Notes: generated by a model from the sequence alone, not told the origin. A DNA stretch of 50,942 nucleotides from Gracilibacillus alcaliphilus (GCF_016909015.1 NZ_JAFBFA010000039.1:1-50942), one strand, 5' to 3'. Counted from the stretch's first letter, positions 16,984 through 26,699 are shown. Made by a program: numbers and translations.

Positions 16984-18603
16984 ATGTTACAAGCTACAAA
17001 TGTTAGTTTACGTTTTGGAGATAAGAAGTTGTTTGAAGATGTGAATATCAAATTCACAGCAGGTAATTGTTATGGACTAATTGGGGCGAATGGAGCTGGG
17101 AAGTCTACCTTCCTCAAAATATTATCTGGTGAATTGGATCCTCAGTCAGGTCATGTATCACTTGGCAAGGATGAGCGTCTAGCGGTGTTAAAACAGGATC
17201 ACTTTGCTTATGAAGAATATGAAGTGTTAACTGCGGTTATTATGGGCCATGCTCGCTTATATGAAGTAATGCAGGAAAAAGACGCCATTTATGCCAAAGG
17301 TGAATTTACAGAAGAAGACGGTATGCGTGCCGCTGAACTAGAAGGTGAGTTTGCCGAAATGAATGGCTGGGAAGCAGAATCTGATGCTGCTATCCTGTTA
17401 AAAGGGCTCGGTATCGATGAGAGCCTGCATACAAAGAAAATGGCTGAACTATCTGGATCTGATAAAGTAAAAGTTTTACTGGCACAAGCTTTATTTGGCA
17501 ATCCAGATATTCTGCTGCTGGATGAGCCGACCAACCACTTAGATATTCAGGCGATTCAATGGCTGGAGGAATTTTTGATTAACTTTGAGAATACAGTGAT
17601 TGTTGTTTCACACGACCGTCATTTCTTAAACAAAGTATGTACTCATATTGCAGATGTTGACTATGGTAAGATTGAATTATATGTCGGAAACTATGATTTC
17701 TGGTATGAATCCAGCCAGCTTGCCCTGCAGATGGCTAAAGATCAAAATAAGAAAAAAGAAGAGAAAATCAAAGAACTGCAAAACTTTATTGCACGCTTTA
17801 GTGCGAATGCTTCCAAATCCAAACAGGCCACCTCACGGAAGAAAATGCTTGATAATATCACCTTAGACGATATTAAGCCTTCTTCCCGCCGTTATCCATA
17901 TGTTGCTTTTCAGCCTGGTCGTGATATTGGGAATGACTTATTACGTGTGGAAGGAATTTCTAAAACAATTGATGGTGTGAAGGTTTTAGATAATGTCAGT
18001 TTTACTTTGAACCCCTACGATAAAGTCGCTTTTGTCGGACCAAATGAGATCGCCAAAAGCACCTTATTTGATATCTTAATGGGCGAAATGGAGCCAGATG
18101 AGGGAAGCTTTACCTGGGGTGTGACCACTTCCCAGTCTTACTTTCCGAAGGATAATGCTGAATTTTTCGAAGGCAATGAGATGACCTTGGTGGAGTGGCT
18201 TCGCCAATACTCACCAGATGACCAGACCGAAACCTTCTTACGCGGATTTTTAGGCCGCATGCTCTTCTCTGGGGAACAAGCTTTAAAGAAAGCCAGCGTA
18301 TTATCTGGTGGAGAAAAAGTAAGATGTATGTTATCGAAAATGATGTTATCCAATGCCAATGTGTTGGTGCTAGACGAACCGACGAATCACTTAGATTTGG
18401 AGTCCATTACTTCTGTCAACAACGGATTAATCAACTTTAAAGGTTCGATCTTATTCACATCACATGATCATCAGTTTATCAACAGTATTGCCAATCGCCT
18501 GATCGAGATCACACCGAACGGTATTATTGATAAAGAAATCAGTTATGATGAGTATGTGGCGGATAAGAAGCTGCAAACGCAAATACAGGGGATGTATGTT
18601 TAA
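16984..18603 (+). CDS. ykpA: ABC-F family ATPase (YkpA)
   Basis: Soluble tandem-ATPase ABC-F protein of 539 residues. ABC-F proteins act on the ribosome; the exact role of YkpA is unsettled. The first domain has Walker A GANGAGKST (about residue 36), signature LSGSD and Walker B LLLDEPTNHLD. A charged linker follows (KDQNKKKEEKIKELQNF, near 265). The second domain has signature LSGGEKVR and Walker B LVLDEPTNHLD, but a degenerate Walker A (VGPNEIAKST) that lacks the usual glycine. The B. subtilis YkpA is also degenerate there. GGAGG lies 11 bases before the ATG. Confidence 0.95.
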   Translation: MLQATNVSLRFGDKKLFEDVNIKFTAGNCYGLIGANGAGKSTFLKILSGELDPQSGHVSLGKDERLAVLKQDHFAYEEYEVLTAVIMGHARLYEVMQEKDAIYAKGEFTEEDGMRAAELEGEFAEMNGWEAESDAAILLKGLGIDESLHTKKMAELSGSDKVKVLLAQALFGNPDILLLDEPTNHLDIQAIQWLEEFLINFENTVIVVSHDRHFLNKVCTHIADVDYGKIELYVGNYDFWYESSQLALQMAKDQNKKKEEKIKELQNFIARFSANASKSKQATSRKKMLDNITLDDIKPSSRRYPYVAFQPGRDIGNDLLRVEGISKTIDGVKVLDNVSFTLNPYDKVAFVGPNEIAKSTLFDILMGEMEPDEGSFTWGVTTSQSYFPKDNAEFFEGNEMTLVEWLRQYSPDDQTETFLRGFLGRMLFSGEQALKKASVLSGGEKVRCMLSKMMLSNANVLVLDEPTNHLDLESITSVNNGLINFKGSILFTSHDHQFINSIANRLIEITPNGIIDKEISYDEYVADKKLQTQIQGMYV

Positions 18604-18625
18604 ATAACTAAGCCTCTCAAAAATT

Positions 18626-18672
18626 AAACCGCATGAAAAGGATAGGCCTATCCTTTTCATGCGGTTTATTCA
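18626..18672. terminator. Bidirectional terminator between convergent genes
   Basis: A perfect 42-base palindrome has 21-base arms (18626-18646 and 18647-18667) and no spacer; a short loop must open from its centre. It serves ykpA on the plus strand and the GH43 gene on the minus strand. Confidence 0.85.
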
Positions 18673-18698
18673 TTTTACAAGCAATATGCTAAATTACT

Positions 18699-21600
18699 TT
18701 AACCCACCGCTCTTCGCTTTCTCGCCATAAAATAAGCTGTCATTCCTGCACCAACTAAGATTATCCCCCATAACAAGAGATTATATTGATTAGTGAAAGT
18801 ATCAGGCAGCTTACCTTGCTGATCCGCCTGTTCTGATGACAGATCCATCTCATCTGTCTTTGTCGTACCATTTTGGTCAGATATTTCATTGTTTTCTGTT
18901 TGCTTATTATCTCTTGGCACTTCATCACCAGGGCAATCTGCTTCTGCTAAACAGTTATTGTCCTCAGGAACCTGACCAGCTTCTGCACAGCTGTCTCCAG
19001 TCAGATTTCCATCGTTTTCTCGACAATTACTTTCTTCTGTCTTTTCCTGTTTTTCTGAACAATTAGTTTCTTCGTCTGGACAGTGATCCTTTTCTGGAAG
19101 CTCCTCTTCTTCTGAACAATTATTTGCTTCCGGACAAGTTTCTTCTTCAGCGATTTCCTCTTCCTCTAAATGATATAAAGATATCACCTCGTCTGGAGAT
19201 AAAACTTGTCCATTATACACCATCACTTCATCGATTAATCCTTTAAAAGGAGCATCCCAATAGTTGACACCTAAAGCAAATTGCGACTCGTCAGCAGTGA
19301 AAACATGAGGGAAATCCTGACCGGAAAATACCACTTCCCCATTGATATAAAAAGTACCTTCTCCATCATCTACCGTCAAGGCTAGGTGTGTCCATTCATT
19401 TGGGGGTATGACATCATTTGCTTCCGCATCATACCAATCATTGTCATTGTGAACCCATACCTTTGTTACATTGTGTGCATTAGGAACGATACTGACCCAA
19501 TTATTCTCTGTTCTCGTTCCGAAAAAAGTCGTTGTAAACTCCGTGATTTCTTCGGGGTTCACCCACAATGAAACGGAATATGCCGCATGATTGATCAAAC
19601 CATCTGCTAATTTTAATCCGGACTGACCGTCAAATCTTGCTGCTTTGCCGACAACTCCGCCTTCAAAGGTTATTTCGCCACCCGTATTATGGATACGATC
19701 TCCTGTGACAACCGCTTCCTCTACATTCCCAGTCTTATCCTTCAAACCAGCATCAAAAGAATAATGGGCAGCTAAGCCTGCTTCCTTTTCTGCCAGCACC
19801 TTTATCTGAAAAACCACTTCTTTCGTGATTCCACCCAAAGTAATCACTGCCGTTAACTCGACTTCGGTATCCCCCATGCCAAATGCTGGTCTTGTAACGG
19901 TCCCGTCAACTGTTAGCACATCTGGATCAGAAGAATGCCAAGTAATTTGGGCTCCTTGTGTCGCAGTCACAGGCAGTAATAAATTGGAAGCAGTTTGTTC
20001 TGGAATAGTGTTCATTAATTCATTTTTTATACGATCTAGTACTTCCTGTTTATCCCTATTCTCTGCGCGGCTGCCCCAAACAACTACTCCTTCATTGGAC
20101 ATAGCGCTAAAGGTCATTACATAGCTTTCGGAAGTAGGATCGTATTGTTCTATAAATACACCATCATAAGTTTGATCATCAATCGTTAAGCCGACTCTGT
20201 AGTCATCATATAATTCCCATCTCCCTGAAACCGCTCCTGAAATGGTTTGATCATCATGAAGTTCTATCCATGAAGAAGAAGTTAATTCACCTGTAATCTC
20301 TTTACCGTGATTAATATATTTGTAATGTCCTGTCACATCGCCCAAAGAAACCGCCTTCATTTCCTCGCCAGTATAGTGGTATGGCATGGGGACAGGCCAA
20401 CCATCCTTATTCTTAAATGTTTGATGTACGCGCACTTGATGCATTTCTCCTTGTTCTGGAAAACGTGTATGGGTAATAATAAATTCTTTACCTAGGTCTT
20501 CATCTATCAAATAAGAATTGTGACCCGGAGCCATATAGCCAGTACCAATTCCTTCGCCTGTTTCACCTAAGTCTCTCGCAAACAAGAAGTTTCCCATCAT
20601 TTTATTGCCAATATTCTGATGATCATCATTACCAGGAAAATTACCTGCCCCCATATCAAAACTATCCGGAAATACTGCCTGATTTCCAGCTGCATCTTGG
20701 TATGGCCCTTGTATATGTTCGGACCGGAATTGTCTCATTTGATAACCGCCATCAGAGGCAAGTCCTCCATATGTGACATACAGGTAATAATACCCTGTTT
20801 CTTCATCATACACAGCATATGGTCCTTCCGCTGAACGCCCAAAACCTCCGGCTATTTTTGTTCCGAAGTAGCGGTCAATCATTCTCCCATCAGCAGTTTC
20901 CCCATCTGTCCCCGGATAAATAGGCAAGCCTGTCTTTTTATCTAACGGCAACACATAGATACCGCCTGACCACGAGCCATAGGTCATCCATAAATCACCA
21001 TCTTCATCATAGAGGACATTGGCATCAATCGCATTTGTATATAACGCATTATTAAATTGCCCATCATCTGTAAACCAATCCGAATTCGGGTCTTCTATTA
21101 CCCCATCTTCAATCAGTGTTGAGATATTGGTATTTTCCCATTGCTTATTGATATTGCTGTTATGATCATAAGCTTCTTCTTCCGTAAAACCGGAATACAT
21201 GACAGTATCAACATACGCATACGGCCCTTCTATATCCCGAGACACCGCAATGCCGATGGCTGATCTAATATAAGTGGAAGATACACTATAGTAGATCATA
21301 TAAGCTCCGGTTGTACCGTCTTCCCAAAGATAGTCACCATTCCAAATAATTTCTGGTGCCCAGACGGCATAACCTCCTGTACTGTCTGCATCGTCTTCTC
21401 CCGCCCATTTAAACGACTCAGCAAGGTTACTGGATAAATCACCATAGATAGGGTTATTCTCAGGTGTTTGGTATTCACTTTCTACTAAAGAGGTCCAATT
21501 AATTAAATCAGATGATTTGGCAGCAGAAATATGCGTACCAAATAGATAATAAGCATCCTTATCTACTTTAATAATAGATGGATCATGAACAGATACGCGG

Positions 21601-21710
21601 TCAAAATGAATAGGTTCTATATCATCTTGCTCCTCTCCAAGTGCAGTCATTGGCAGCATTAATCCAAACAACATCACCACAAATAATAATTGTCTCACTA
21701 ACTTTCTCAT
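18699..21710 (-). CDS. Wall-anchored GH43 arabinanase-like enzyme with LamG domain and Cys-rich stalk
   Basis: Secreted enzyme of 1003 residues, likely an endo-1,5-alpha-L-arabinanase of the Abn2 type. Order: signal peptide (1-25); GH43 five-bladed propeller with HDPSII (Asp43 as candidate base), GGYAVWAPEIIW, DANVLYDEDGDLWMTYGSW, SAEGPYAVYD and GHNSYLID; a GH43-associated C-terminal module (about 430-560); an Ig-like module (about 575-650); LamG-type jelly roll (about 653-848); an acidic Cys-rich hexad-periodic stalk (853-960); LPDTF at 968, hydrophobic segment and Arg/Lys tail. LPDTF differs from LPxTG in its last residue, so anchoring is probable but not certain. ATG 21710 follows AAAGGAG. 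Debranching or exo-acting substrate specificity cannot be excluded. Confidence 0.88.
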   Translation of the reverse strand: MRKLVRQLLFVVMLFGLMLPMTALGEEQDDIEPIHFDRVSVHDPSIIKVDKDAYYLFGTHISAAKSSDLINWTSLVESEYQTPENNPIYGDLSSNLAESFKWAGEDDADSTGGYAVWAPEIIWNGDYLWEDGTTGAYMIYYSVSSTYIRSAIGIAVSRDIEGPYAYVDTVMYSGFTEEEAYDHNSNINKQWENTNISTLIEDGVIEDPNSDWFTDDGQFNNALYTNAIDANVLYDEDGDLWMTYGSWSGGIYVLPLDKKTGLPIYPGTDGETADGRMIDRYFGTKIAGGFGRSAEGPYAVYDEETGYYYLYVTYGGLASDGGYQMRQFRSEHIQGPYQDAAGNQAVFPDSFDMGAGNFPGNDDHQNIGNKMMGNFLFARDLGETGEGIGTGYMAPGHNSYLIDEDLGKEFIITHTRFPEQGEMHQVRVHQTFKNKDGWPVPMPYHYTGEEMKAVSLGDVTGHYKYINHGKEITGELTSSSWIELHDDQTISGAVSGRWELYDDYRVGLTIDDQTYDGVFIEQYDPTSESYVMTFSAMSNEGVVVWGSRAENRDKQEVLDRIKNELMNTIPEQTASNLLLPVTATQGAQITWHSSDPDVLTVDGTVTRPAFGMGDTEVELTAVITLGGITKEVVFQIKVLAEKEAGLAAHYSFDAGLKDKTGNVEEAVVTGDRIHNTGGEITFEGGVVGKAARFDGQSGLKLADGLINHAAYSVSLWVNPEEITEFTTTFFGTRTENNWVSIVPNAHNVTKVWVHNDNDWYDAEANDVIPPNEWTHLALTVDDGEGTFYINGEVVFSGQDFPHVFTADESQFALGVNYWDAPFKGLIDEVMVYNGQVLSPDEVISLYHLEEEEIAEEETCPEANNCSEEEELPEKDHCPDEETNCSEKQEKTEESNCRENDGNLTGDSCAEAGQVPEDNNCLAEADCPGDEVPRDNKQTENNEISDQNGTTKTDEMDLSSEQADQQGKLPDTFTNQYNLLLWGIILVGAGMTAYFMARKRRAVG

Positions 21711-21906
21711 AGATACTCCTTTCAAGTATAAATAAGTTATTGGTTATCTACTTCCCACTAAGATTCTGTAAAATTCACATCTCTTATCCCTTCCTCTCTT
21801 TCATTTTTGAATTACAAGGATGGCAGATAGAAGCAGCTTTCATTTTCGATTCACTACCTCAAATATTCTACTCTGCCAACATGATACAGTTCTTTTCTAG
21901 CTTACC

Positions 21907-22009
21907 ACATATAAGTACAAGATTGATTATAGCATCACACTTATTAATAAAAACAATTGTGATACCCCTTATTTTGATAGAAATCATACGTATATGTGTG
22001 GTACAATTG
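21907..22009. promoter_or_regulatory. Divergent promoter region of the GH43 and DUF624 genes
   Basis: Minus strand: extended -10 TGCTATAAT (hexamer at 21926-21931) with a weak TTGTTT 19 bases upstream drives the GH43 gene. Plus strand: extended -10 TGGTACAAT (hexamer 22002-22007) drives the DUF624 gene. Two GTACAA half-sites of the AraR type occur, at about 21914-21919 and 22001-22006, but neither forms a complete palindrome. Confidence 0.45.
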
Positions 22010-22107
22010 AAGTGAGATAATAGCTATCTCATATAACAAATCGATAAGGAAGTAATCATAATACTCAGACCCACCTCAACAGGAACGGGATCGGCAGGAG
22101 GATACAA

Positions 22108-22707
22108 ATGAATAGAGGGGTTACTACATATATATCAATAGGCGAATGGCTGTTTAAGATCATCCTATTAAATATTTATTGGTTTGTATTTAGTTTGGCT
22201 GGGTTGTTCTTGTTTGGCCTATTCCCTGCAACTGCTGCCCTTTTTGCTACGATTCGGCAGGAGCTAAAATCAGAAACAGATGTGAAACTCTTCCAAACTT
22301 ATTGGCACTCTTACAAGCAAGAGTTCCTCAAGGCTAATCTTTTAGGTTATTTAATCGGTGGAAGTGCTGGCTTGCTGCTGATTAATTTACAAATACTTGG
22401 ACAATTAGAAGGTTCATTTATCCATTCTTTATTTATGATTATGACTTATATATTATTGGCCGTTATTGCATTAATTTCTGTTTACATTCTTCCTATCTAT
22501 GTACACTATCAATTCTCACTCATAGGTTATATAAAGTACTCCGCTGTCATGGTGCTAGGGAAACCACTGCAAACCATTTTACTTTTGTTATTGATCGCAG
22601 CAACATGCTACTTTTACTACTCGTTCCCTGGTTTTATACCTGTGATCGGCACAAGCCTGCTTGCTTACATTATCATGCGAACAGCTTATCGCTCCTTTGC
22701 AGATTAA
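22108..22707 (+). CDS. DUF624 (YesL-like) membrane protein, second copy
   Basis: Membrane protein of 199 residues with about five hydrophobic helices and the hallmark LFPATAALFATIRQELK. It is paralogous to the protein at 8319, including the opening SIGEWLFKIILLNIYWFVFSLAGL. GGAGGATACAA precedes the ATG. It sits between the GH43 gene and an LplABC-type importer and points toward the latter's 3' end. Co-function with that importer is inferred from the habit of the family. Confidence 0.85.
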   Translation: MNRGVTTYISIGEWLFKIILLNIYWFVFSLAGLFLFGLFPATAALFATIRQELKSETDVKLFQTYWHSYKQEFLKANLLGYLIGGSAGLLLINLQILGQLEGSFIHSLFMIMTYILLAVIALISVYILPIYVHYQFSLIGYIKYSAVMVLGKPLQTILLLLLIAATCYFYYSFPGFIPVIGTSLLAYIIMRTAYRSFAD

Positions 22708-22746
22708 GACAGGTTTTGTGTGTTAGCCGATTCCGTGTGGTGTATG

Positions 22747-22927
22747 TTCAACGTTCACACCTTTAGCGAAGGCCGATCGTTTCGACTCCGGAGGGATTCG
22801 CATGATCTGAAGATCCACTTTTGTCAAGTGCTCTTCTTGGCAAAAGTTAGCTGAAGAGCATGCCCCTCGGAAAGCGAAACGGTCAGCCGCAGCGGTGCCT
22901 TGCTCTCGATATCTGCCAGACGTTGAA
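22747..22927. repeat. Large nested palindromic intergenic element, family B
   Basis: About 180 bases of nested inverted repeats: TTCAACGT (22747-22754) with ACGTTGAA (22920-22927); GATCGTTTCG (22775-22784) with CGAAACGGTC (22875-22884); ACTTTTGTCAAG (22817-22828) with CTTGGCAAAAGT (22836-22847). It is GC-richer than its surroundings and has no coding sense. The remaining 22708-22746 and 22928-22986 contain nothing recognisable. From memory, elements like this are dispersed in Bacillaceae intergenic regions. Confidence 0.65.
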
Positions 22928-22986
22928 ATAATTGCTGTTCTCTCTGTTAAGAAGTCGATCTACTTGTGTTAGTATACAGGCAGAAT

Positions 22987-23034
22987 AAAACTGCTGCATA
23001 ATTAATTATTTAATTGTGCAGCAGCTTTGTTTTT
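22987..23034. terminator. Bidirectional terminator between the DUF624 gene and the importer
   Basis: A 19-bp stem (22987-23005 with 23010-23028, two G-U or mismatch positions) has a 4-base loop. It is flanked by A residues on the left and TTTGTTTTTTC on the right, so it works for both convergent transcripts. Confidence 0.85.
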
Positions 23035-23949
23035 TCATCCTTTTACTGATCCAATTAAAACACCTTTCTCAAAGTACTTTTGGATAAAAGGATATAAAAC
23101 TAGCACTGGTAGAGAAGAAACAATGATTACCCCATATTTTACTTGATCGGCATAGCGCTGGGCATAACCGCCGCCGGTTCCTCCACTTCCAGCACCTTCA
23201 GCAAATACTTGATTGGATAATAAAATATCACGCAAAACAATCTGCAAGGGCTGGAGGTTATAATCTCGAATGTAGATTAAACCAGTAAAAAAGTTATTCC
23301 AATGTCCGACTAAATAATAAAGACCGATAACCGCTGTTACTGCCTTAGAAAGTGGGAGCACAATGGTTGAAAAGAACTTGAAATGGGAACAACCATCCAT
23401 TGTCGCTGCTTCAAACATTTCATGAGGAATATTATTCTCAAAAAAGGTTCTCGTAATAATAAGATTAAAGACATTAACAGTCAATGGATTAAAGATAAAT
23501 ACCCACGGTGTATCCACCAAACTTAGATCACGCATTAACATGTACGTCGGGATTAAACCACCGTTAAAAAACATGGTGAAGATAAAGAAAAACATCAGAA
23601 AACGTCTGGCTCTGAATTCCTGCCGTGATAATACATAGGCTGCCGGCAAGGTAAATAATAAATTGATGAAGGTACCAAACAATGCGTAAAACAACGTATT
23701 CCGATAACCAATCCATACACGTGTATCAGCGAATATTTGCTCATAGCCAAATAAACTAAAGCCTTTTGGCAGAAACAGTACCTGTCCTGTCGAAACAAAC
23801 GTTGGATCACTGATCGATGCAATCACAATGAAAAAGATCGGATAAGCCACTACAAAGAATATGAACAAACAAAAGAAAATAATAAATGTATCAAACAATA
23901 GATCTTTCGGTTTTTTTGCTTTGATTTTGTCAATGGATATGGAAGCCAT
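23035..23949 (-). CDS. LplC/YtcP-type sugar ABC permease
   Basis: Permease of 304 residues with six membrane helices and EAA loop FEAATMDGCSHFKFFSTIVLP near residue 190. It belongs to the LplC/YtcP branch of carbohydrate permeases, which pairs with large LplA-type lipoproteins and usually handles pectin-related oligosaccharides. AAGGAG precedes the ATG. It is the last gene of a three-gene unit. No ATPase gene is present, so a shared MsmX-type ATPase is expected. Confidence 0.92.
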   Translation of the reverse strand: MASISIDKIKAKKPKDLLFDTFIIFFCLFIFFVVAYPIFFIVIASISDPTFVSTGQVLFLPKGFSLFGYEQIFADTRVWIGYRNTLFYALFGTFINLLFTLPAAYVLSRQEFRARRFLMFFFIFTMFFNGGLIPTYMLMRDLSLVDTPWVFIFNPLTVNVFNLIITRTFFENNIPHEMFEAATMDGCSHFKFFSTIVLPLSKAVTAVIGLYYLVGHWNNFFTGLIYIRDYNLQPLQIVLRDILLSNQVFAEGAGSGGTGGGYAQRYADQVKYGVIIVSSLPVLVLYPFIQKYFEKGVLIGSVKG

Positions 23950-23976
23950 CTTGTTTCTCCTTCCTTGTCACGTCAA

Positions 23977-24927
23977 TTACCACAAGCTGATTCGGGCTAC
24001 ACGTTTGGCAATCGTGTTTACAATAACCAACATGGTAAAGTTAATTAACGTATTAAAGAGCCCAATTGCCGCTGCATAACTAAATTGATTGGATACAATC
24101 CCCGTCTTATACACATAGGTTTCAATCACTTCCGAAATGGGCAGATTAAGCGAGTTTTGCATCAGGAATATCTTCTCAAACCCTGTACTAATCACACTTC
24201 CCATATTCAAAATCAACAAAATAATGATTGTTGGGATAATCGCTGGGATCTCGATATTGCGAATAATCTGCCATTTATTAGCACCGTCAATCTTGGCTGC
24301 ATCGTATAACTGTGGATCAACGGAAGCAAGGGCAGCCAAGTAAATAATACTGTTCCAGCCGACATGCTGCCATACATCAGAGAGCACATAAATGGGCACA
24401 AAGGCTGTTACAGAAGCTAACAGGTTCCCTTCCACCCCTAGCTTGGCAAGTAATAACCCTAGCACACCAGTATTCGGTGACAGCATCACATTAAGCAAGC
24501 CAACTAACACCACAATCGAAATAAAGTGAGGCAAATAGACCGTTGTCTGCAGTATTCGCTTGCCTCGTTTCCAGCGGATTTGATTCACCAATAATGCTAA
24601 GGCAATCGGCGCCGGAAAACCTACCACAATCGTCGTGATACTAATTAACAAGGTATTTCTAATCAAGTCCCAAAATAGATGACTATTAAAAAACTGTTCA
24701 AAATATTTTAAACCTGCCCATTCCCCGCCAGTCAGTCCCGCTGTAAAGTCATATTCGCGAAAGGCCAGTTGGATCCCATACATGGGAACGTAATTAAAGA
24801 TGATGACACAGATGATCGCCGGAAAAATCATTAACCAAAGTTGGTAGTCTCTTCTAAAGGTACTCAGCACGGTTTCTCTTTTGGATCTTGAGGCTGTTTT
24901 TGTTTTCGATACTTGGGTAAAGGCCAT
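23977..24927 (-). CDS. LplB/YteP-type sugar ABC permease
   Basis: Permease of 316 residues with a charged N-terminus (residues 1-28), six helices and EAA loop YDAAKIDGANKWQIIRNIEIP near residue 215. It resembles LplB/YteP and is the partner of the neighbouring LplC-like permease, 27 bases away. AAAGGAG lies 11 bases before the ATG, slightly far. Confidence 0.92.
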   Translation of the reverse strand: MAFTQVSKTKTASRSKRETVLSTFRRDYQLWLMIFPAIICVIIFNYVPMYGIQLAFREYDFTAGLTGGEWAGLKYFEQFFNSHLFWDLIRNTLLISITTIVVGFPAPIALALLVNQIRWKRGKRILQTTVYLPHFISIVVLVGLLNVMLSPNTGVLGLLLAKLGVEGNLLASVTAFVPIYVLSDVWQHVGWNSIIYLAALASVDPQLYDAAKIDGANKWQIIRNIEIPAIIPTIIILLILNMGSVISTGFEKIFLMQNSLNLPISEVIETYVYKTGIVSNQFSYAAAIGLFNTLINFTMLVIVNTIAKRVARISLW

Positions 24928-24995
24928 CGTATAGTACGCTCCTTTTTAGCAAAAGTAGGCCTATCGCCAAGCACACTTGGCGACAGCCGAAAAAA

Positions 24996-26606
24996 TTACT
25001 CGCTTATTTGTTGGATATAATCATCATAGTAAGTTTGAATGATCTCTATATTGGACGGTAAACCGATCTGTTCAACCTGCTGAACATAACTATCCCACTC
25101 TTCTTCGATACCGCCACTGGTCACCCATTCACCAAATTTAGCAATCGCTATATTCATAAAATCGGTATTAACCAAGGTCATTTGATTCTGATCTTCTTGT
25201 GAATATTTCAGCATCATGCCTGGGAAGACATCGTTTTCTTGATCTAAATTCTCAAATACTTGTTTAAATGGTTCCTGCTGTGCCTCCACATCCTGCATAT
25301 CGACTGGAAGTTCTACATCTATTTCATCCGAGATAAACATGGGACCATTATCTGCCCATGAAGATGTCCATTTCCATGTTCCCGGATCCATTTCTTCATC
25401 TTCAGGCGGCAAAATTTTATAAGATTGATCCCCTGTCTTTTCAATATTCGGACCGATTGAACCAAACAATACTTGTAAACTTACTTCTGGATCATACAGT
25501 TCATTAATAAAGCGCATCGCAGCTTCTTTATCACTGGCCTGTGAGGATATTTGGGCAAAGTTGACCCCATAATTCAACTGGTTATAATCATATGTCCAAG
25601 ATACCTCATCATCAGAATCTGCTGATTGCTGCATCGGGGCAAATGTTTGATACTGGTCAGCAATATTCAGGCCAAATCGGTCTGTTTTTTCCCAGCCAAA
25701 GGTATAACCAATCTTGGCTACATCTCCCTCTCCTCTTGCCACTGCTTGGTATTGTGAATAATCCTGAGTAAATGCCTCGTCATTGATCAAGCCATTCGCA
25801 TACAGCTTATTCATGAAAATAACAAATTCCTTATAGCGCTCATCAATAAAGAAGTTCTTTACTTCTCCATCCTCAAGGAAATAGCCTTGACCTCCGCCGC
25901 CAACAATCGTCATGCCTGTGCTTCCCAACAGTACTGTTGGCTGGAAGAATCCAAATCCGCCTTCGCCAATCGGAGCAAAATCCATCGGGATCTCATCATT
26001 TGGATCTCCGTTTCCATTGGCATCCTCTTCTTTAAACGCCATCAAAACATCGAATAATTCGTCCCAATTGGTTGGGACCTCCAATCCTAAGTTATCTAAC
26101 CAATCTTGATTAATAAATTGCATCGTTGCTGTTTCCGGCCAAAACCTTTGATATTTTGATAAACCGTAGATCGCACCGTCTGGGTAGGTAGACAAAACTT
26201 CTGTCAAAGGCTGTTCTTCAAACATAGCTTGAATATTTGGTCCATGTTCCTCAATTAATGGGCTTAAATCCTCAAATACCCCTGTGAATTGTGCGAAATC
26301 AGCATCTGATATGGCACCAGGGCCGATGATAATATCTGGGATATCGCCGCCTGCCAACATCGCCCCTTTCTTCTGATCCCAATCAGCAGAGACCTCTTCC
26401 CATTGAATTTCTACACCTGCACGTTCCTCCGCTTCTGCCAGCCATTCCATCTCTGCCACTTCTTTGGTCAATGCGTGCTTCAGAATCAATCCGGTCAAAA
26501 TCGTCTTGCCATCCTCTGTCTCTTGCGGCTCTGTAGCAGAATTATTACTACACGCGACAATGGTTACTAAAGATATGATCATTAATAGACATAGTATCCT
26601 TTTCAT
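24996..26606 (-). CDS. LplA/YtcQ-type oligosaccharide-binding lipoprotein
   Basis: Extracellular binding lipoprotein of 536 residues, the typical large size of the LplA branch. The signal peptide ends in a TIVAC lipobox (Cys20). The mature domain starts with a Thr/Glu-rich tether and shows DANGNGDPNDEIPMDFAPIGEG, a segment common in this family. It heads the importer operon. A TTGTACGTACAA palindrome (26700-26711) upstream resembles the Bacillus AraR operator. With the neighbouring arabinanase-like enzyme this suggests arabino-oligosaccharides as ligand, which is inference; the family also serves rhamnogalacturonan products. Confidence 0.9.
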   Translation of the reverse strand: MKRILCLLMIISLVTIVACSNNSATEPQETEDGKTILTGLILKHALTKEVAEMEWLAEAEERAGVEIQWEEVSADWDQKKGAMLAGGDIPDIIIGPGAISDADFAQFTGVFEDLSPLIEEHGPNIQAMFEEQPLTEVLSTYPDGAIYGLSKYQRFWPETATMQFINQDWLDNLGLEVPTNWDELFDVLMAFKEEDANGNGDPNDEIPMDFAPIGEGGFGFFQPTVLLGSTGMTIVGGGGQGYFLEDGEVKNFFIDERYKEFVIFMNKLYANGLINDEAFTQDYSQYQAVARGEGDVAKIGYTFGWEKTDRFGLNIADQYQTFAPMQQSADSDDEVSWTYDYNQLNYGVNFAQISSQASDKEAAMRFINELYDPEVSLQVLFGSIGPNIEKTGDQSYKILPPEDEEMDPGTWKWTSSWADNGPMFISDEIDVELPVDMQDVEAQQEPFKQVFENLDQENDVFPGMMLKYSQEDQNQMTLVNTDFMNIAIAKFGEWVTSGGIEEEWDSYVQQVEQIGLPSNIEIIQTYYDDYIQQISE

Positions 26607-26699
26607 TGCTTTGCTTCACTTCCCCTTTTTAAGAATTTGCGCACTTATGCTGCCTATTGTTATCGCTTTCAAATTAAATTACATCTAAACATTTATTTT

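Noticed and set aside
18030..18065. Degenerate second Walker A motif (VGPNEIAKST) in YkpA
   Set aside because: B. subtilis YkpA also lacks the consensus there, so it is a family trait rather than a defect.
21740..22015. Frame of 91 codons between the GH43 and DUF624 genes
   Set aside because: It spans both divergent promoters, lacks a ribosome binding site and has the composition of chance AT-rich sequence.
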